Positions 34,864 to 44,083 of a stretch of 64,000 nucleotides of DNA are shown piece by piece; within the stretch, counting starts at the first letter, position 1; every line of letters starts with the position of its first letter. The position numbers and the translations under genes were made by a program. The DNA lies in contig NZ_JACFYZ010000004.1 of NCBI RefSeq assembly GCF_015712065.1, positions 326,309-390,308 on the forward strand, read 5' to 3'. The notes below the pieces were generated by a model. That model was not told where the DNA came from. It did no database searches and worked only from the letters and a program-made list of their open reading frames with translations. Source of the stretch: Ectopseudomonas chengduensis. GTDB lineage: Bacteria; Pseudomonadota; Gammaproteobacteria; Pseudomonadales; Pseudomonadaceae.

Positions 34864-35563
34864 ACTGAAACTGCCGCCAGGCGTGCAGGCTTGCCCGCAC
34901 GATGGTGCCGAGCAACTGGCTCAGGCCTTGGCCGTGCGTGTGGCCGATGCGTTGCGCCAGGCCATAGCCAGTCGCGGCCAGGCCACCCTGGTGGTGTCCG
35001 GCGGTCGCAGCCCGGTGCCGTTCTTCGAGGCGCTGGCGCAGCAGGCGTTGCCCTGGGCGCAGGTGCTGGTCAGCCTGGCCGATGAACGCTGGGTGCCGGT
35101 CAATCACGCCGGCAGCAACGAGGCACTGGTGCGCCGTCATCTGCTGCGTGGTGCGGCCGCCGAAGCCCGTTTTCTCAGCCTCTACCAGGTTGCCGGCAAC
35201 CTCGAACAGGCGGCCGAGCTGGCTGATGCCGCGGTCGCCGAACTGGCGCCTATAGACGTGCTGATTTTGGGCATGGGCGATGACGGTCATACCGCCTCGC
35301 TGTTCCCGCATAGCCCCAATCTGCACCAGGCGTTGCAGCCGGACTGCGCGCGCCGCGTGCTGCCGATGCTTGCCCCGAGCGAGCCGATGCAACGCCTGAC
35401 CCTGACCCTGCCGATGCTGACCAGCGCACGCCTGCCGCTGCTGGCGATCCAGGGCCAGGCGAAATTGAACGTCCTGACTAAGGCGCTGATGCCCGGTGAG
35501 ATCGCCCAACTGCCGATCCGCGCCTTCCTCAATTCCTCTCTTGAAATCCATTGGTGCCCCTGA
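34850..35563 (+). CDS. pgl: 6-phosphogluconolactonase
   Basis: 237 residues of the NagB/RpiA/SOL fold: [41 protein letters not shown] and [21 protein letters not shown] are diagnostic. It hydrolyses the lactone made by Zwf. GGAG lies 5 bp upstream of the ATG, and the gene overlaps zwf by 14 bp. Confidence 0.95.
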
Positions 35564-35564
35564 C

Positions 35565-36236
35565 ATGACCAGCCTCGACCAAGGCCAGCGCGCGCGCATG
35601 GCCGACAAAATCGCCGAGATCGACCGCATCTGCGCGCAGGCGCGGATCATGCCGGTGATCACCATCGCCCGTGAGGCGGACATCCTGCCGTTGGCCGACG
35701 CCCTGGCCGCCGGTGGCCTACGTGTGCTGGAAGTGACGTTGCGCTCGGAGCATGGCCTGGAGGCGATTCGTCGGCTGCGTGCCGAGCGTCCCGAACTCTG
35801 TGTCGGTGCCGGTACCGTATTGGATGAAGACATGCTCGCGGCGGCGACCGCGGCCGGTGCACAGTTCATCGTCACGCCGGGCAGCACGCGCGAGCTGTTG
35901 CTGGCCGCTCTGGATAACCCACTACCACTGCTGCCCGGCGTGAGCAGCGCGTCGGAACTGATGGTCGGCTACGCCCTCGGTTATCGCCGCTTCAAGCTGT
36001 TCCCGGCGGAGATCTGCGGTGGCGTCGCGGCGCTCAAGGCGCTGGCCGGGCCTTTCGGCGGGGTGCGCTTCTGCCCCACCGGTGGCATCACCCCGGACAA
36101 CCTGCAGCGCTATATGGCGCAGCCCAATGTCATGTGCGTGGGCGGCACCTGGATGTTCCAGCGCGAGTGGGTGGAAAACAGCGATTGGGCACGCATCCAG
36201 CAATGCAGCGTCGAGGCGCTGCAGCTGCTTGGCTGA
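35565..36236 (+). CDS. eda: KDPG/KHG aldolase
   Basis: 223 residues. IMPVITIAREADILPLADALAAGGLRVLEVTLRSEHGLEAIRRLR, the catalytic Glu region, VGAGTVLDEDM and the Schiff-base Lys in YRRFKLFPAEICGGVAALKALAGPFGGVRFCPTGG identify the Entner-Doudoroff aldolase. It splits KDPG to pyruvate and glyceraldehyde-3-phosphate. Starts 2 bp after pgl; an in-frame ATG at 35598 is an alternative start. Last gene of the HexR-controlled operon. Confidence 0.95.
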   Translation: MTSLDQGQRARMADKIAEIDRICAQARIMPVITIAREADILPLADALAAGGLRVLEVTLRSEHGLEAIRRLRAERPELCVGAGTVLDEDMLAAATAAGAQFIVTPGSTRELLLAALDNPLPLLPGVSSASELMVGYALGYRRFKLFPAEICGGVAALKALAGPFGGVRFCPTGGITPDNLQRYMAQPNVMCVGGTWMFQREWVENSDWARIQQCSVEALQLLG

Positions 36237-36348
36237 TGCGCGTGTGGCGCCGCTGATGGTGGCGGCGCCGCTGCAGAATGTCGCACCCGCTTAAAATCTG
36301 TGCCGTAGTGGTCGCTTGGTACGTCAGCTGATCCCTTGTGCTGGCTTC

Positions 36349-36400
36349 AACAAAAACAATTCTCCAGCGAAACCTGAAACATCCGCAGTTGGAGAATTGT
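36349..36400 (+). promoter_or_regulatory. 5' leader hairpin hiding the chemoreceptor's ribosome binding site, with an A-rich motif
   Basis: ACAATTCTCCA (36356-36366) pairs perfectly with TGGAGAATTGT (36390-36400) across a 23-nt loop. The 3' arm contains the GGAGAA ribosome binding site, and the ATG follows 1 nt later. AACAAAAACAA (36349-36359), an AAnAAnAA Hfq/Crc-type motif, overlaps the 5' arm. Confidence 0.65.
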
Positions 36401-36401
36401 C

Positions 36402-38324
36402 ATGAACACCTGGTTCGCTAATCTCAGCGTTACCCGCAAACTCGCGCTCGGCTTCGGCCTGGTGCTGGTGCTTACCCTGGCTCTGGCCTGGACCGCCTGG
36501 AGCGGCCTGGGCAGCGTGATCCAGCGCAGCACCTGGATGAGCGAGATCACCCAGCTCAACGCAACGCTGACCAACCTGCGTATCGCCCGCCTGCAGTTCA
36601 TGCTGGCAAAGGGCGACGCCGCCAGCACCGAGCGTCTGCTGACCAACCTGAACCTCTATCTCGAGCAGCAGAAGAAGCTGCTGGGGACCTTCACCAATCC
36701 GGTCAACGTCAAGCTGCTGCAGGAGCAGGACCGCTACAACCAGGATTACCAGCGCTCACTAGCGGGTATGCGTGCAGCCTACACGGCCGCCGAGCAGGCA
36801 CGTGGCCAGGTCAGTAGCGAAGACCAGCAGCTGAGCGAACTGCTGGGCGCGATGCGACGCAGCGTGGAGCTGCTGCCGGAATACGACGGTCGTCGCTTCG
36901 AGCAGCTGCAGGCCTTGACGCTCACTCATGGCGAGCTGTTGCGTCTACGTTATCTGCTTGAGCGTTATGAAAGCGCAGCCGATGCCCAGACCGAGCAGGC
37001 CCTTGCCGAGCGCATCGGCACTGCCCGCGCCAGCCTCGCTGCACTGGAGCAGGTTTTCGGTAGCGCCCAGCAGGATGCTGTGCAGCGGATCTCCACTGCG
37101 CTCGGCCAGTTCGAGCAGACGGTGCAGGCGTTCAAGGCCGCCACTGCCGATATCGCCCGTACCCGTCAGGAAATGACCGATCAGCAGGGCGAAATCGTCC
37201 GTATCAGCGAGACGCTATACAAGTTCCAGATGGAGCGCATGGCCATCGAAAGTGCCCAGGCGCGTAGTCTGCAGATCGGCGCCACGCTGCTGGCCCTGCT
37301 GTTCGGCGTTCTGGCTGCCTGGATCATCACCCGTCAGATCACCCGCCCATTGCAGGACACCCTGGGTGCGGTGCAGCGCATTGCCGATGGCGACCTGACC
37401 GCCAGCGTGCGGGTCGATCGCCGCGACGAGATGGGCCAACTGCAGCAGGGCATCCAGCACATGGCCACGACCCTGCGCGAGCTGATCGGCGGCATCCGCG
37501 ACAGCGTCACCCAGATCGCCAGCGCCGCCGAAGAGCTGTCGGCGGTTACCGAACAGACCAGCGCTGGCGCCAACAGCCAGAAGAGCGAGACCGACCAGGT
37601 GGCCACCGCCATGCATGAGATGTCCGCCACCGTGCAGGAAGTGGCGCGCAACGCCGAGCAGGCCTCGCAGGCGGCCAACGACGCGGACGGCCAGGCGCGC
37701 CTGGGCGACCAGGTAGTGGCCGAGGTGATTTCGCAGATCGAGCGCCTGGCTGCAGAAGTCGGGCGCTCCTCCGAGGCGATGACCGGGCTGCAGCAGGAAA
37801 GCGACAAGATCGGCAGCGTGATGGACGTGATCAAGTCGGTAGCCGAGCAGACCAACCTGTTGGCGCTCAACGCCGCCATCGAGGCTGCGCGTGCCGGTGA
37901 AGCGGGGCGCGGTTTTGCCGTGGTCGCCGACGAGGTGCGCGGCCTGGCGCAGCGCACGCAGAAATCCACCGAGGAGATCGAGGCGCTGATCGCCGGCTTG
38001 CAGAGCGGTACCCAGCAGGTCGCCGCGGTGATGCGCAACAGCCGTAACCTCACCGACAGCAGCGTCGAGCTGACGCGCAAGGCCGGCGACTCGCTGGGCA
38101 GCATCACCCTCGCGGTGTCCAACATCCAGTCGATGAACCAGCAGATCGCCGCCGCTGCGGAAGAGCAGAGCGCCGTGGCCGAGGAGATCAGCCGCAGCAT
38201 CCTCAGCGTGCGCGATGTATCCGAGCAGACCGCCACTGCCAGCGACGAAACGGCCAAATCCTCGGCCGAGCTGGCGCGCCTGGGCGGCCAGCTGCAGTCC
38301 ATGGTCAGCCGCTTCCGCGTTTGA
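36402..38324 (+). CDS. Methyl-accepting chemotaxis protein with an HBM-type sensor domain
   Basis: 640 residues. Membrane segments at ~12-33 and ~285-307 enclose a ~250-residue all-helical periplasmic domain rich in LR/LL heptads ([54 protein letters not shown]), the helical bimodular type of the McpS family that binds small organic acids. HAMP ~308-360. The cytoplasmic tip is [40 protein letters not shown]. Ligand not predictable. Its ribosome binding site is sequestered in a hairpin. Confidence 0.92.
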   Translation: MNTWFANLSVTRKLALGFGLVLVLTLALAWTAWSGLGSVIQRSTWMSEITQLNATLTNLRIARLQFMLAKGDAASTERLLTNLNLYLEQQKKLLGTFTNPVNVKLLQEQDRYNQDYQRSLAGMRAAYTAAEQARGQVSSEDQQLSELLGAMRRSVELLPEYDGRRFEQLQALTLTHGELLRLRYLLERYESAADAQTEQALAERIGTARASLAALEQVFGSAQQDAVQRISTALGQFEQTVQAFKAATADIARTRQEMTDQQGEIVRISETLYKFQMERMAIESAQARSLQIGATLLALLFGVLAAWIITRQITRPLQDTLGAVQRIADGDLTASVRVDRRDEMGQLQQGIQHMATTLRELIGGIRDSVTQIASAAEELSAVTEQTSAGANSQKSETDQVATAMHEMSATVQEVARNAEQASQAANDADGQARLGDQVVAEVISQIERLAAEVGRSSEAMTGLQQESDKIGSVMDVIKSVAEQTNLLALNAAIEAARAGEAGRGFAVVADEVRGLAQRTQKSTEEIEALIAGLQSGTQQVAAVMRNSRNLTDSSVELTRKAGDSLGSITLAVSNIQSMNQQIAAAAEEQSAVAEEISRSILSVRDVSEQTATASDETAKSSAELARLGGQLQSMVSRFRV

Positions 38325-38338
38325 TTTGAGTTGGAGCC

Positions 38339-38401
38339 GGTGCGCGCGGCGCACCCTACGAGAATTACGCTGTTCAAACCGTAGGGTGCGCCGCGCGCAC
38401 C
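38339..38401. repeat. REP doublet just upstream of the RAYT gene
   Basis: Units at 38339-38359 and 38381-38401 in inverted orientation, 45 bp before the transposase. A degenerate copy follows the gene (about 38980-39045). Confidence 0.85.
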
Positions 38402-38445
38402 GCCGACTATCCTGAATCTGCTGGCAAGAATTCAGGAGACAAGGA

Positions 38446-38979
38446 ATGTCCAACTACCGCCGCGCTCGCGATGCGGGCGCCTGCTATTTCTTCACGCTGG
38501 TCAGCCACCAGCGTCGCCCGGTGCTGACCGAAGCGCCATTGCGCGCAGCCTTGCGCCGTGCCATCGAACGAGTCCGTTTACACCGTCCCTTCATCATCGA
38601 AGGTTGGATACTGCTGCCCGATCATCTGCATTGTGTCTGGCGTCTGCCTGAAGGGGATGCAGATTTTGGCTCACGCTGGTCGATGATCAAGCGCCTGACT
38701 TCTCAGGCCTTGCCGGGGTTCGGTTCGATCAGTTTGAGTCGCAGTTTGCGTCGTGAGTCAGGGCTGTGGCAGCGGCGCTTCTGGGAGCACCGTATTCGTG
38801 ATGAAGGCGATTACCAGCGGCATATGGATTACCTGCATTTCAATCCAGTGAAGCATGGCTTGGTCGAACGCGTGGCAGATTGGCCGTGGTCGAGCTTTCA
38901 TCGTTTGGTGAAGGAGGGTGTGTATCCAGCGGATTGGGGTAGCGATGCCAAAACGGGTGACGGTGAGTACGGTGAATGA
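38446..38979 (+). CDS. REP-associated tyrosine transposase (RAYT)
   Basis: 177 residues. MSNYRRARDAGACYFFTLVSHQRRPVLTE, the metal-binding H60-L-H62 in WILLPDHLHCVWRLP, and the catalytic-Tyr region GDYQRHMDYLHFNPVKHGLV are the Y1/HUH motifs of the IS200-like RAYT family. Such proteins cut and join single-stranded REP DNA and are usually single, domesticated genes rather than moving insertion sequences. REP doublets flank it, and four more doublets of the same family occur in the window, fitting it as the enzyme that spreads them. Confidence 0.92.
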   Translation: MSNYRRARDAGACYFFTLVSHQRRPVLTEAPLRAALRRAIERVRLHRPFIIEGWILLPDHLHCVWRLPEGDADFGSRWSMIKRLTSQALPGFGSISLSRSLRRESGLWQRRFWEHRIRDEGDYQRHMDYLHFNPVKHGLVERVADWPWSSFHRLVKEGVYPADWGSDAKTGDGEYGE

Positions 38980-39174
38980 CGCGGTGCGCACGGCCTAGGC
39001 GGCCCCGCGACACCCTACGGCTTAAGCGGCGTCCGCGCGCACCGACTTTTTTCAATGTGCCTGTCGATTCTTCCGTCGCCCATTCGACTACTGCATAGAA
39101 CCCCGCCCTGGGTTCACTGTCAGCCGTAGGGAGACACCCTGCGCGCGACTTCGACTCGAACAAGGAGAAAGGCG

Positions 39175-39609
39175 ATGCGTTTCATGGTGATTGTCAAAGC
39201 GACGGCCGATTCCGAAGCCGGTGTGATGCCCAGTGAAGAGCTGCTGACGGCCATGGGCCGTTACAACGAAGAGCTGGCGGCCGCTGGCGTGATTCAGGCT
39301 GCCGAAGGTCTGCACCCCAGCTCCAGAGGCGCGCGGGTGCGGTTTTCCGGGGCGCAGCGCTCGGTGATCGACGGCCCATTCATGGAGACCAAGGAGCTGG
39401 TGGCTGGTTTCTGGATCTTTCAGTGTGAGTCGCTGCAAGCCTGCATCGACTGGGTCAAGCGTTGCCCCAACCCCATGCCTGGCGAATCCGATATCGAGAT
39501 TCGGCAGATCTTCGAGGCCGAGGATTTCGGCGCCGAGTTCACCCCCGAGCTGCGTGAGCAGGAAGACCGTATTCGCGCGCGCATGAGCAGTGAAAATCAA
39601 GGAGAGTAA
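39175..39609 (+). CDS. YciI/DGPF-domain protein
   Basis: 144 residues. MRFMVIVKATADSEAG, LLTAMGRYNEELAAAGVIQAAEGLHPSSRGARVRF and VIDGPFMETKELVAGFWIFQCES (DGPF motif) define the YCII-related family, dimeric alpha-beta barrels of unclear enzymology that are often found with ECF sigma factors. AAGGAGAAAGGCG precedes the ATG. The next gene starts on its stop codon, so the two are cotranslated. No sigma factor is next to it here. Confidence 0.85.
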   Translation: MRFMVIVKATADSEAGVMPSEELLTAMGRYNEELAAAGVIQAAEGLHPSSRGARVRFSGAQRSVIDGPFMETKELVAGFWIFQCESLQACIDWVKRCPNPMPGESDIEIRQIFEAEDFGAEFTPELREQEDRIRARMSSENQGE

Positions 39610-39611
39610 TG

Positions 39612-40031
39612 ATGAAGATGCATGCCTATCTGATGTTCGATGGCCAGTGCGAGGCCGCCTTCAACCGCTACGCCGAGGTCTTCGGCGGTAAGCTGGAAAT
39701 GATGCGCTACGCTGACAGCCCCGAGGACATGGAGGTTCCGGCCGAGTACCTGCAGCGTGTCATGCACGTCTGCCTGACCGTCGGCGATCAGTTGCTGATG
39801 GCATCCGACAATCTGCCGCAGTACCCCTATGAGGGGATCAAGGGGTGTTCCGTTTCCCTGCAGGTGGACAACGTGCCGGAGGCCGAGCGCCTGTACGAGG
39901 CATTATCAGCCGGCGGTTCGGTGCAGATGGAGCTGCAGGCGACCTTCTGGGCAACCCGCTTCGCCATGCTTACCGACCGTTTCGGCGTGTCCTGGATGAT
40001 CAACTGCATGGTCGATAGCCAGCAGGGTTGA
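39612..40031 (+). CDS. VOC-family protein, PhnB-like
   Basis: 139 residues. MKMHAYLMFDGQCEAAFNRYAEVFGGKLEMM, MHVCLTVGDQLLMASD and FWATRFAMLTDRFGVSWMINC are typical of the PhnB / '3-demethylubiquinone-like' vicinal oxygen chelate proteins. Function unknown despite the old name. GGAG is 7 bp before this ATG; the ATG at 39609 overlapping the previous stop is an alternative. It pairs with the YciI gene. Confidence 0.85.
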   Translation: MKMHAYLMFDGQCEAAFNRYAEVFGGKLEMMRYADSPEDMEVPAEYLQRVMHVCLTVGDQLLMASDNLPQYPYEGIKGCSVSLQVDNVPEAERLYEALSAGGSVQMELQATFWATRFAMLTDRFGVSWMINCMVDSQQG

Positions 40032-40170
40032 CGGCGAGTTTCTCGGCAAACGTAGCCCGGATGAAATCCGGGGAGACGAGACTGCGCCTTCGCGACTGAA
40101 ACGGAGTGCCGCCCAGCCGCTCCTACGGCCTGATTGGTCTGTAGGAGCGGCTTCAGCCGCGAAGAGCTTT

Positions 40171-42429
40171 CTAGCTCACCAGCGTCAGCGGCTCGGGCTC
40201 TTCCTGTACTTGCACGCCCGCGAGGAACTCCTCGCCCCAGCGGCGAATGTCGTTGTAGCAGACGATATCGAACAGCTCGCGCAGGCGCGCCTGGGCCTCG
40301 CTCTTGGGCAGGTTCAGCGCCAGGTAGCAGGTCTGCGCCAGATCGGCCGGATCATGCGGGTTGGTCAGCAGCGCACCCTTGAGCTCGGCCGCCGCGCCGG
40401 CGAACTCCGACAGCACCAGCACGCCACGTCCGCCGAGCAGACCTTGCGCTGCGACGAACTCCTTGGCTACCAGGTTGAGGCCGTCACGTAGCGGGGTGAT
40501 CCACATGACATCAGCCATGGCGTACCAGGCGCTGACTTCCTCGAAGGGCAGGCTGCGGAAGAAGAACTGCAGCGGCGTCCAGCCGATGCGGGCGAAACGG
40601 CCGTTGATGCGACCGACTGCCTGTTCGATCTGCGTTTGCAGTTCGTCGTACACCCTCATCTCGCGCGCTGCCGGTACGCACACGGTGACCAGGGTGACCT
40701 TGCCGATCAGCTCGGGGTTATCGGCCAGCAGGCGCTCGTAGGCGTTGAGCTTTTCCAGAATGCCCTTGGTGTAATCGAGGCGCTCGACCGAGAGGATCAG
40801 CTTCACGCCTTTCATTTCCTCGCGCAACTGGCCCATCAGCTCCTTGATCTTCGGCGCTTCCAGCGCATTGCGTACGCGGTCGATATCCAGCCCGACCGGG
40901 TGCGCGCCGAGCTTGACCTGGCGCGTGCCGGTATCCAGCGCGGTGGTCATGCGCTCCAGGCCCACGGCGCAGCCATAGGTGATGAAGCGCGGCGCGCAGC
41001 TCTGCCGCTCCAGCGTCTTGAGCGGGAACACGCCGCGGGCGACGTCGACGAAGTTCTCCACCTGACGTGGAATATGAAAACCGATGTAGTCGCACTGCAG
41101 CAGGCTGCCGATGATCTGCCGACGCCACGGCAGCACGTTGAAGACATCCGCGGAGGGAAAGTAGGTGTGGTGGAAGAACGCGATGCGCAGGTCCGGGCGC
41201 AGCTCGCGCAGGTAGGCCGGCACCATCCACAGGTTGTAGTCGTGTAGCCACACGATGGCGCCTTCGGCGGCCTCCAGCGCGGTGCGTTCGGCGAAGGCGC
41301 GGTTGACCTTGAGGAACACCTGCCAGTCGTCCTCGTTGAATATCGCGCGTTCCCAGAACGTATGCAGGGTTGGCCAGAAGGCTTCCTTGGAGAAGCGCTT
41401 GTAGAAGATGTCGACTTCTTCCTTGCTCAGCTTGACCCGCGCCGCAGTCAGTTTGGGATAACGCTCGGCGTCCACCGTGGTGTGGCTGTCGAACGGCTCG
41501 TCGCCGTCCTCGTGTACGGCCCAGGCCACCCAGGAGCCGGGACGGCCATCGCCGAAGAAGCTGAGCAGGGTGGGGATGATGCCGTTGGGCGAGGTCGGGC
41601 GGCGACGCTGCAGCTTGCCGGCGGCATTGCGGTATTCCTCATAAGGCAGGCGGTGATAGACCATCACCAGCTCGGCCTTGCCTGGTTGCGCGGCCTGGCG
41701 GCGTTCGGCTGCGATGCCGTGCTCGCCGAGAAAACCGAAATGGGCGAAGGCTTCGAGAATGCCGCCGCAGCCAGGGCGGCTGGCATGCAGAGTGCGCGAG
41801 TGGTTGGCGGTGGCTTCCAGCAGCGCAGTTTCCGATTGACCGACGCACACTCCGTGGAAGCTGGCGCTGAGCATGGACAGGTCATTGAGCGTGTCGCCGG
41901 CTGCCAGTACCTGATCGTGGCTCAGCTCCAGCCAGTCGGCCAGGGCCTGCAAACTGCTGCCCTTGTTCACGCCCTTGGGCAGGAAGTCCAGGTACAGCTC
42001 GGCGGAGTACAGCAGGTCGCAACCCAGCTCATCGGCGATCTCGCGCAGTGCCGGGTTGGCCGCCTGTTCAGGCGTGCAGAAGTAGGAGCAGCGCCGTGCC
42101 TGCGGCACGTCCTGACGCTCCAGGCCGAACGGCTCGATGACGCTGGCTACCTGGGTTTCGCCGGGCCAGCGGGCATCGACCACACTCTGCAGCGGCTGGA
42201 TCGGCTGCAGGCTGTCGCCATGCACCAGGGTCGCGCCGACGTCGGCGATGATGTAGTCCGGCTGCGGCAGCGTCGGGTCGGCCAGCAGCGGCAGCACCGC
42301 CTCCAGGCTGCGCCCGGTGACATAGGCGAGCTTGATCTCGGGGTGGGCGGCGATGGTCTGGTAGAGGCTCAGGCGATCTTCGGGATCGCCAGCGAGAAAG
42401 GTTCCATCCAGGTCGGTGGCTAATAGCAT
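40171..42429 (-). CDS. ggpPS: Bifunctional glucosylglycerol-phosphate synthase/phosphatase
   Basis: 752 residues. N-terminal ~240: a HAD phosphatase (ATDLDGTFLAGDPEDRL motif I, VTGRS motif II, KGVNKGSSLQALADWL, AAGDTLNDLSML motif IV). C-terminal ~500: a family-20 glycosyltransferase (WLHDYNLWMVPAYLRELRPDLRIAFFHHTYFPSADVFNVLPWR, SVERLDYTKGILEKLNAYERLL, TPLRDGLNLVAKEF) related to trehalose-6-phosphate synthase. This order is that of the GgpPS fusion described in P. mendocina, which makes the compatible solute glucosylglycerol under salt stress. Trehalose synthesis is the main alternative. A long structured repeat lies upstream (42540-42681). Confidence 0.85.
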   Translation of the reverse strand: MLLATDLDGTFLAGDPEDRLSLYQTIAAHPEIKLAYVTGRSLEAVLPLLADPTLPQPDYIIADVGATLVHGDSLQPIQPLQSVVDARWPGETQVASVIEPFGLERQDVPQARRCSYFCTPEQAANPALREIADELGCDLLYSAELYLDFLPKGVNKGSSLQALADWLELSHDQVLAAGDTLNDLSMLSASFHGVCVGQSETALLEATANHSRTLHASRPGCGGILEAFAHFGFLGEHGIAAERRQAAQPGKAELVMVYHRLPYEEYRNAAGKLQRRRPTSPNGIIPTLLSFFGDGRPGSWVAWAVHEDGDEPFDSHTTVDAERYPKLTAARVKLSKEEVDIFYKRFSKEAFWPTLHTFWERAIFNEDDWQVFLKVNRAFAERTALEAAEGAIVWLHDYNLWMVPAYLRELRPDLRIAFFHHTYFPSADVFNVLPWRRQIIGSLLQCDYIGFHIPRQVENFVDVARGVFPLKTLERQSCAPRFITYGCAVGLERMTTALDTGTRQVKLGAHPVGLDIDRVRNALEAPKIKELMGQLREEMKGVKLILSVERLDYTKGILEKLNAYERLLADNPELIGKVTLVTVCVPAAREMRVYDELQTQIEQAVGRINGRFARIGWTPLQFFFRSLPFEEVSAWYAMADVMWITPLRDGLNLVAKEFVAAQGLLGGRGVLVLSEFAGAAAELKGALLTNPHDPADLAQTCYLALNLPKSEAQARLRELFDIVCYNDIRRWGEEFLAGVQVQEEPEPLTLVS

Positions 42430-42539
42430 CGTTGTTTCTCCAGAAGTGGCCGCTGCGGCTCGGCGCGAATGCGAGCGGCCGACGGGCCGGGTTTCTGGCT
42501 GCTTGGGGTAGGCTCAAGGCCTTGCCGAAACAGCCTTTA

Positions 42540-42681
42540 AGAACCCGTCCAAAGACTGCTGCGCGTCGGCCATGCTGCGTTGAAGTCGAGCTCAGAATGC
42601 TCATTTACAGCACGTAAACTCCGCTTCTTCGCTCGACTTCGCCTTGCCTGGCTCTAGCTCGCGAGTCTTTGAACAGGTTCT
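42540..42681 (-). repeat. ERIC-like 142-bp imperfect palindrome, copy A (leader side of ggpPS)
   Basis: On the minus strand the arms are AGAACCTGTTCAAAGACT and AGTCTTTGGACGGGTTCT, fully paired with two T-G wobbles. Inside are GTCGAG/CTCGAC, the conserved GAAGCGGAG and TGAGCATTC, and a tip hairpin TTTAC-GTGCT-GTAAA. It lies between the MFS gene and ggpPS, sense to both, ending 111 bp before the ggpPS start. Copy B is at 48438-48578. Confidence 0.85.
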
Positions 42682-42687
42682 ATGACT

Positions 42688-43938
42688 TCAGGACTGAATC
42701 GTCTCCTCTGTCGATTCATGGGGCGGCGCATCGGGCATCAGCTCCAATACCGTGGGGCTGGTGCGCAGCATGGGCGTGAAGTGCGCAGCGTCGCCGCTGA
42801 CCAGATCGCTGACATGGCGCAGCCGGTAAAAGGTGTAGGCGGCCAGCAGGCCGAGGGTGCAAGCGAAGTACAGCGGCAGCGCGCTGGCGCCCAACTGCTC
42901 CATCAGCAGACCGGCCAATAGCGGGCCGCACACCGAGCCGATGCCATTGACCATCAGCAAGCTGGCGGAGCCGGAGAGGATCTCGTCGCTGTGCAACTGG
43001 TCGATCAGTTGTGCGACGGCGATGGGGTAGATGGCGAAAGCCAGGCCGCCCCAGATGAAGATGGCGCCGAGCAGCAGTGGGCCGGCCGGCAGCAGGCTCA
43101 TGATCAGCGCCAGGGCGACTGCCAGTATCACCACCCAGAGCAGTACCTGGCGCCGGTCGTGGCGATCCGAGTAGATACCGATGGGCCATTGCAGCAGGGC
43201 GCCGCCGAGAATGGTGGCGGTCATCAGCAGGCCGACGCCCGACGTATCGAAGCCGGCCAGGCTGGCGTAGACCGGCGCCATGCCCCAGAAGCCGCCCATG
43301 GCAAGGCCGGAGAGGCCGGCGGCGATTATCGCCAGCGGCGCGATGCTCCAGAGTTGGCGCAGGTTGCTCGGTGGTGTCTCGGGTAAGCTCGGCTGTGCCT
43401 GACGGGTGAGGGTAATGGGCATCAGTGCGGCGCTGATGAGGATGGCAGCGATGGCGAACAGGGTGAACTGTACCGGGTCGGCCAGGTGCAGCAACTGCTG
43501 GGCCAGCGCCAGGGCGCCGAGGTTGACCGCCATGTACACGGCGAACACCTGGCCGCGCTTCTCGTTGGGTGCCTGGGCGTTGAGCCAGCTCTCGATGACC
43601 ATGTACAGCGTCACCAGTCCCAGACCATAGAGCACCCGCAGGCCCAGCCAGACCCAGGGATTTATCAGCAGCAGATGGAGCAGGGCAGCGATGGCAGCCA
43701 GTGCGGCACAACAGGCGAACGCGCGAATATGCCCGATGCGCTTGACCAGCGGAGTCGCCAGCCAGGTACCGAGGAGGAACCCGACGAAGTACCCGGACAT
43801 GATCAGTCCGAGCATCGTGGTGGAGTAGCCTTCGGCGACACCACGCAGGGTCAGTAGGGTGTTGAGCAGACCATTGCCAAGCAGGAGTAACGCGACCCCG
43901 CTCAGCAATGAACTGATGGGGGCAATCAGGGACCACAT
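42688..43938 (-). CDS. MFS transporter (YcaD-like)
   Basis: 416 residues with 12 predicted membrane helices. The first helix region LLLGNGLLNTLLTLRGVAEGYSTTMLGLIMSGYFVGFLLGTW and the cytoplasmic loop motifs (IESWLNAQAPNEKRGQVFAVYMAVN, GIYSDRHDRRQVLLW) fit the YcaD-type MFS subgroup. Substrate unknown. AGGGTAG lies before the ATG at 43936-43938. It precedes ggpPS on the same strand but with 258 bp between the coding regions. Confidence 0.85.
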   Translation of the reverse strand: MWSLIAPISSLLSGVALLLLGNGLLNTLLTLRGVAEGYSTTMLGLIMSGYFVGFLLGTWLATPLVKRIGHIRAFACCAALAAIAALLHLLLINPWVWLGLRVLYGLGLVTLYMVIESWLNAQAPNEKRGQVFAVYMAVNLGALALAQQLLHLADPVQFTLFAIAAILISAALMPITLTRQAQPSLPETPPSNLRQLWSIAPLAIIAAGLSGLAMGGFWGMAPVYASLAGFDTSGVGLLMTATILGGALLQWPIGIYSDRHDRRQVLLWVVILAVALALIMSLLPAGPLLLGAIFIWGGLAFAIYPIAVAQLIDQLHSDEILSGSASLLMVNGIGSVCGPLLAGLLMEQLGASALPLYFACTLGLLAAYTFYRLRHVSDLVSGDAAHFTPMLRTSPTVLELMPDAPPHESTEETIQS

Positions 43939-44083
43939 GCAAACTACCCTAGGGAACTGTGCCCCTGATAGCAAGCATGAAGTACGCCATGTTTTTTGCG
44001 TTTCGTTTTTATCTATTTGATTTTTAACAGTTATTTTTACTGATGAACGGTCGTGCAATTTTCTGGCGGCAAGCGTTGCCCCA

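Noticed and set aside
38446..38979. RAYT gene as an active IS200/IS605 insertion sequence
   Set aside because: No second gene, no subterminal hairpin ends of an IS and a single copy flanked by REPs fit a resident RAYT better.
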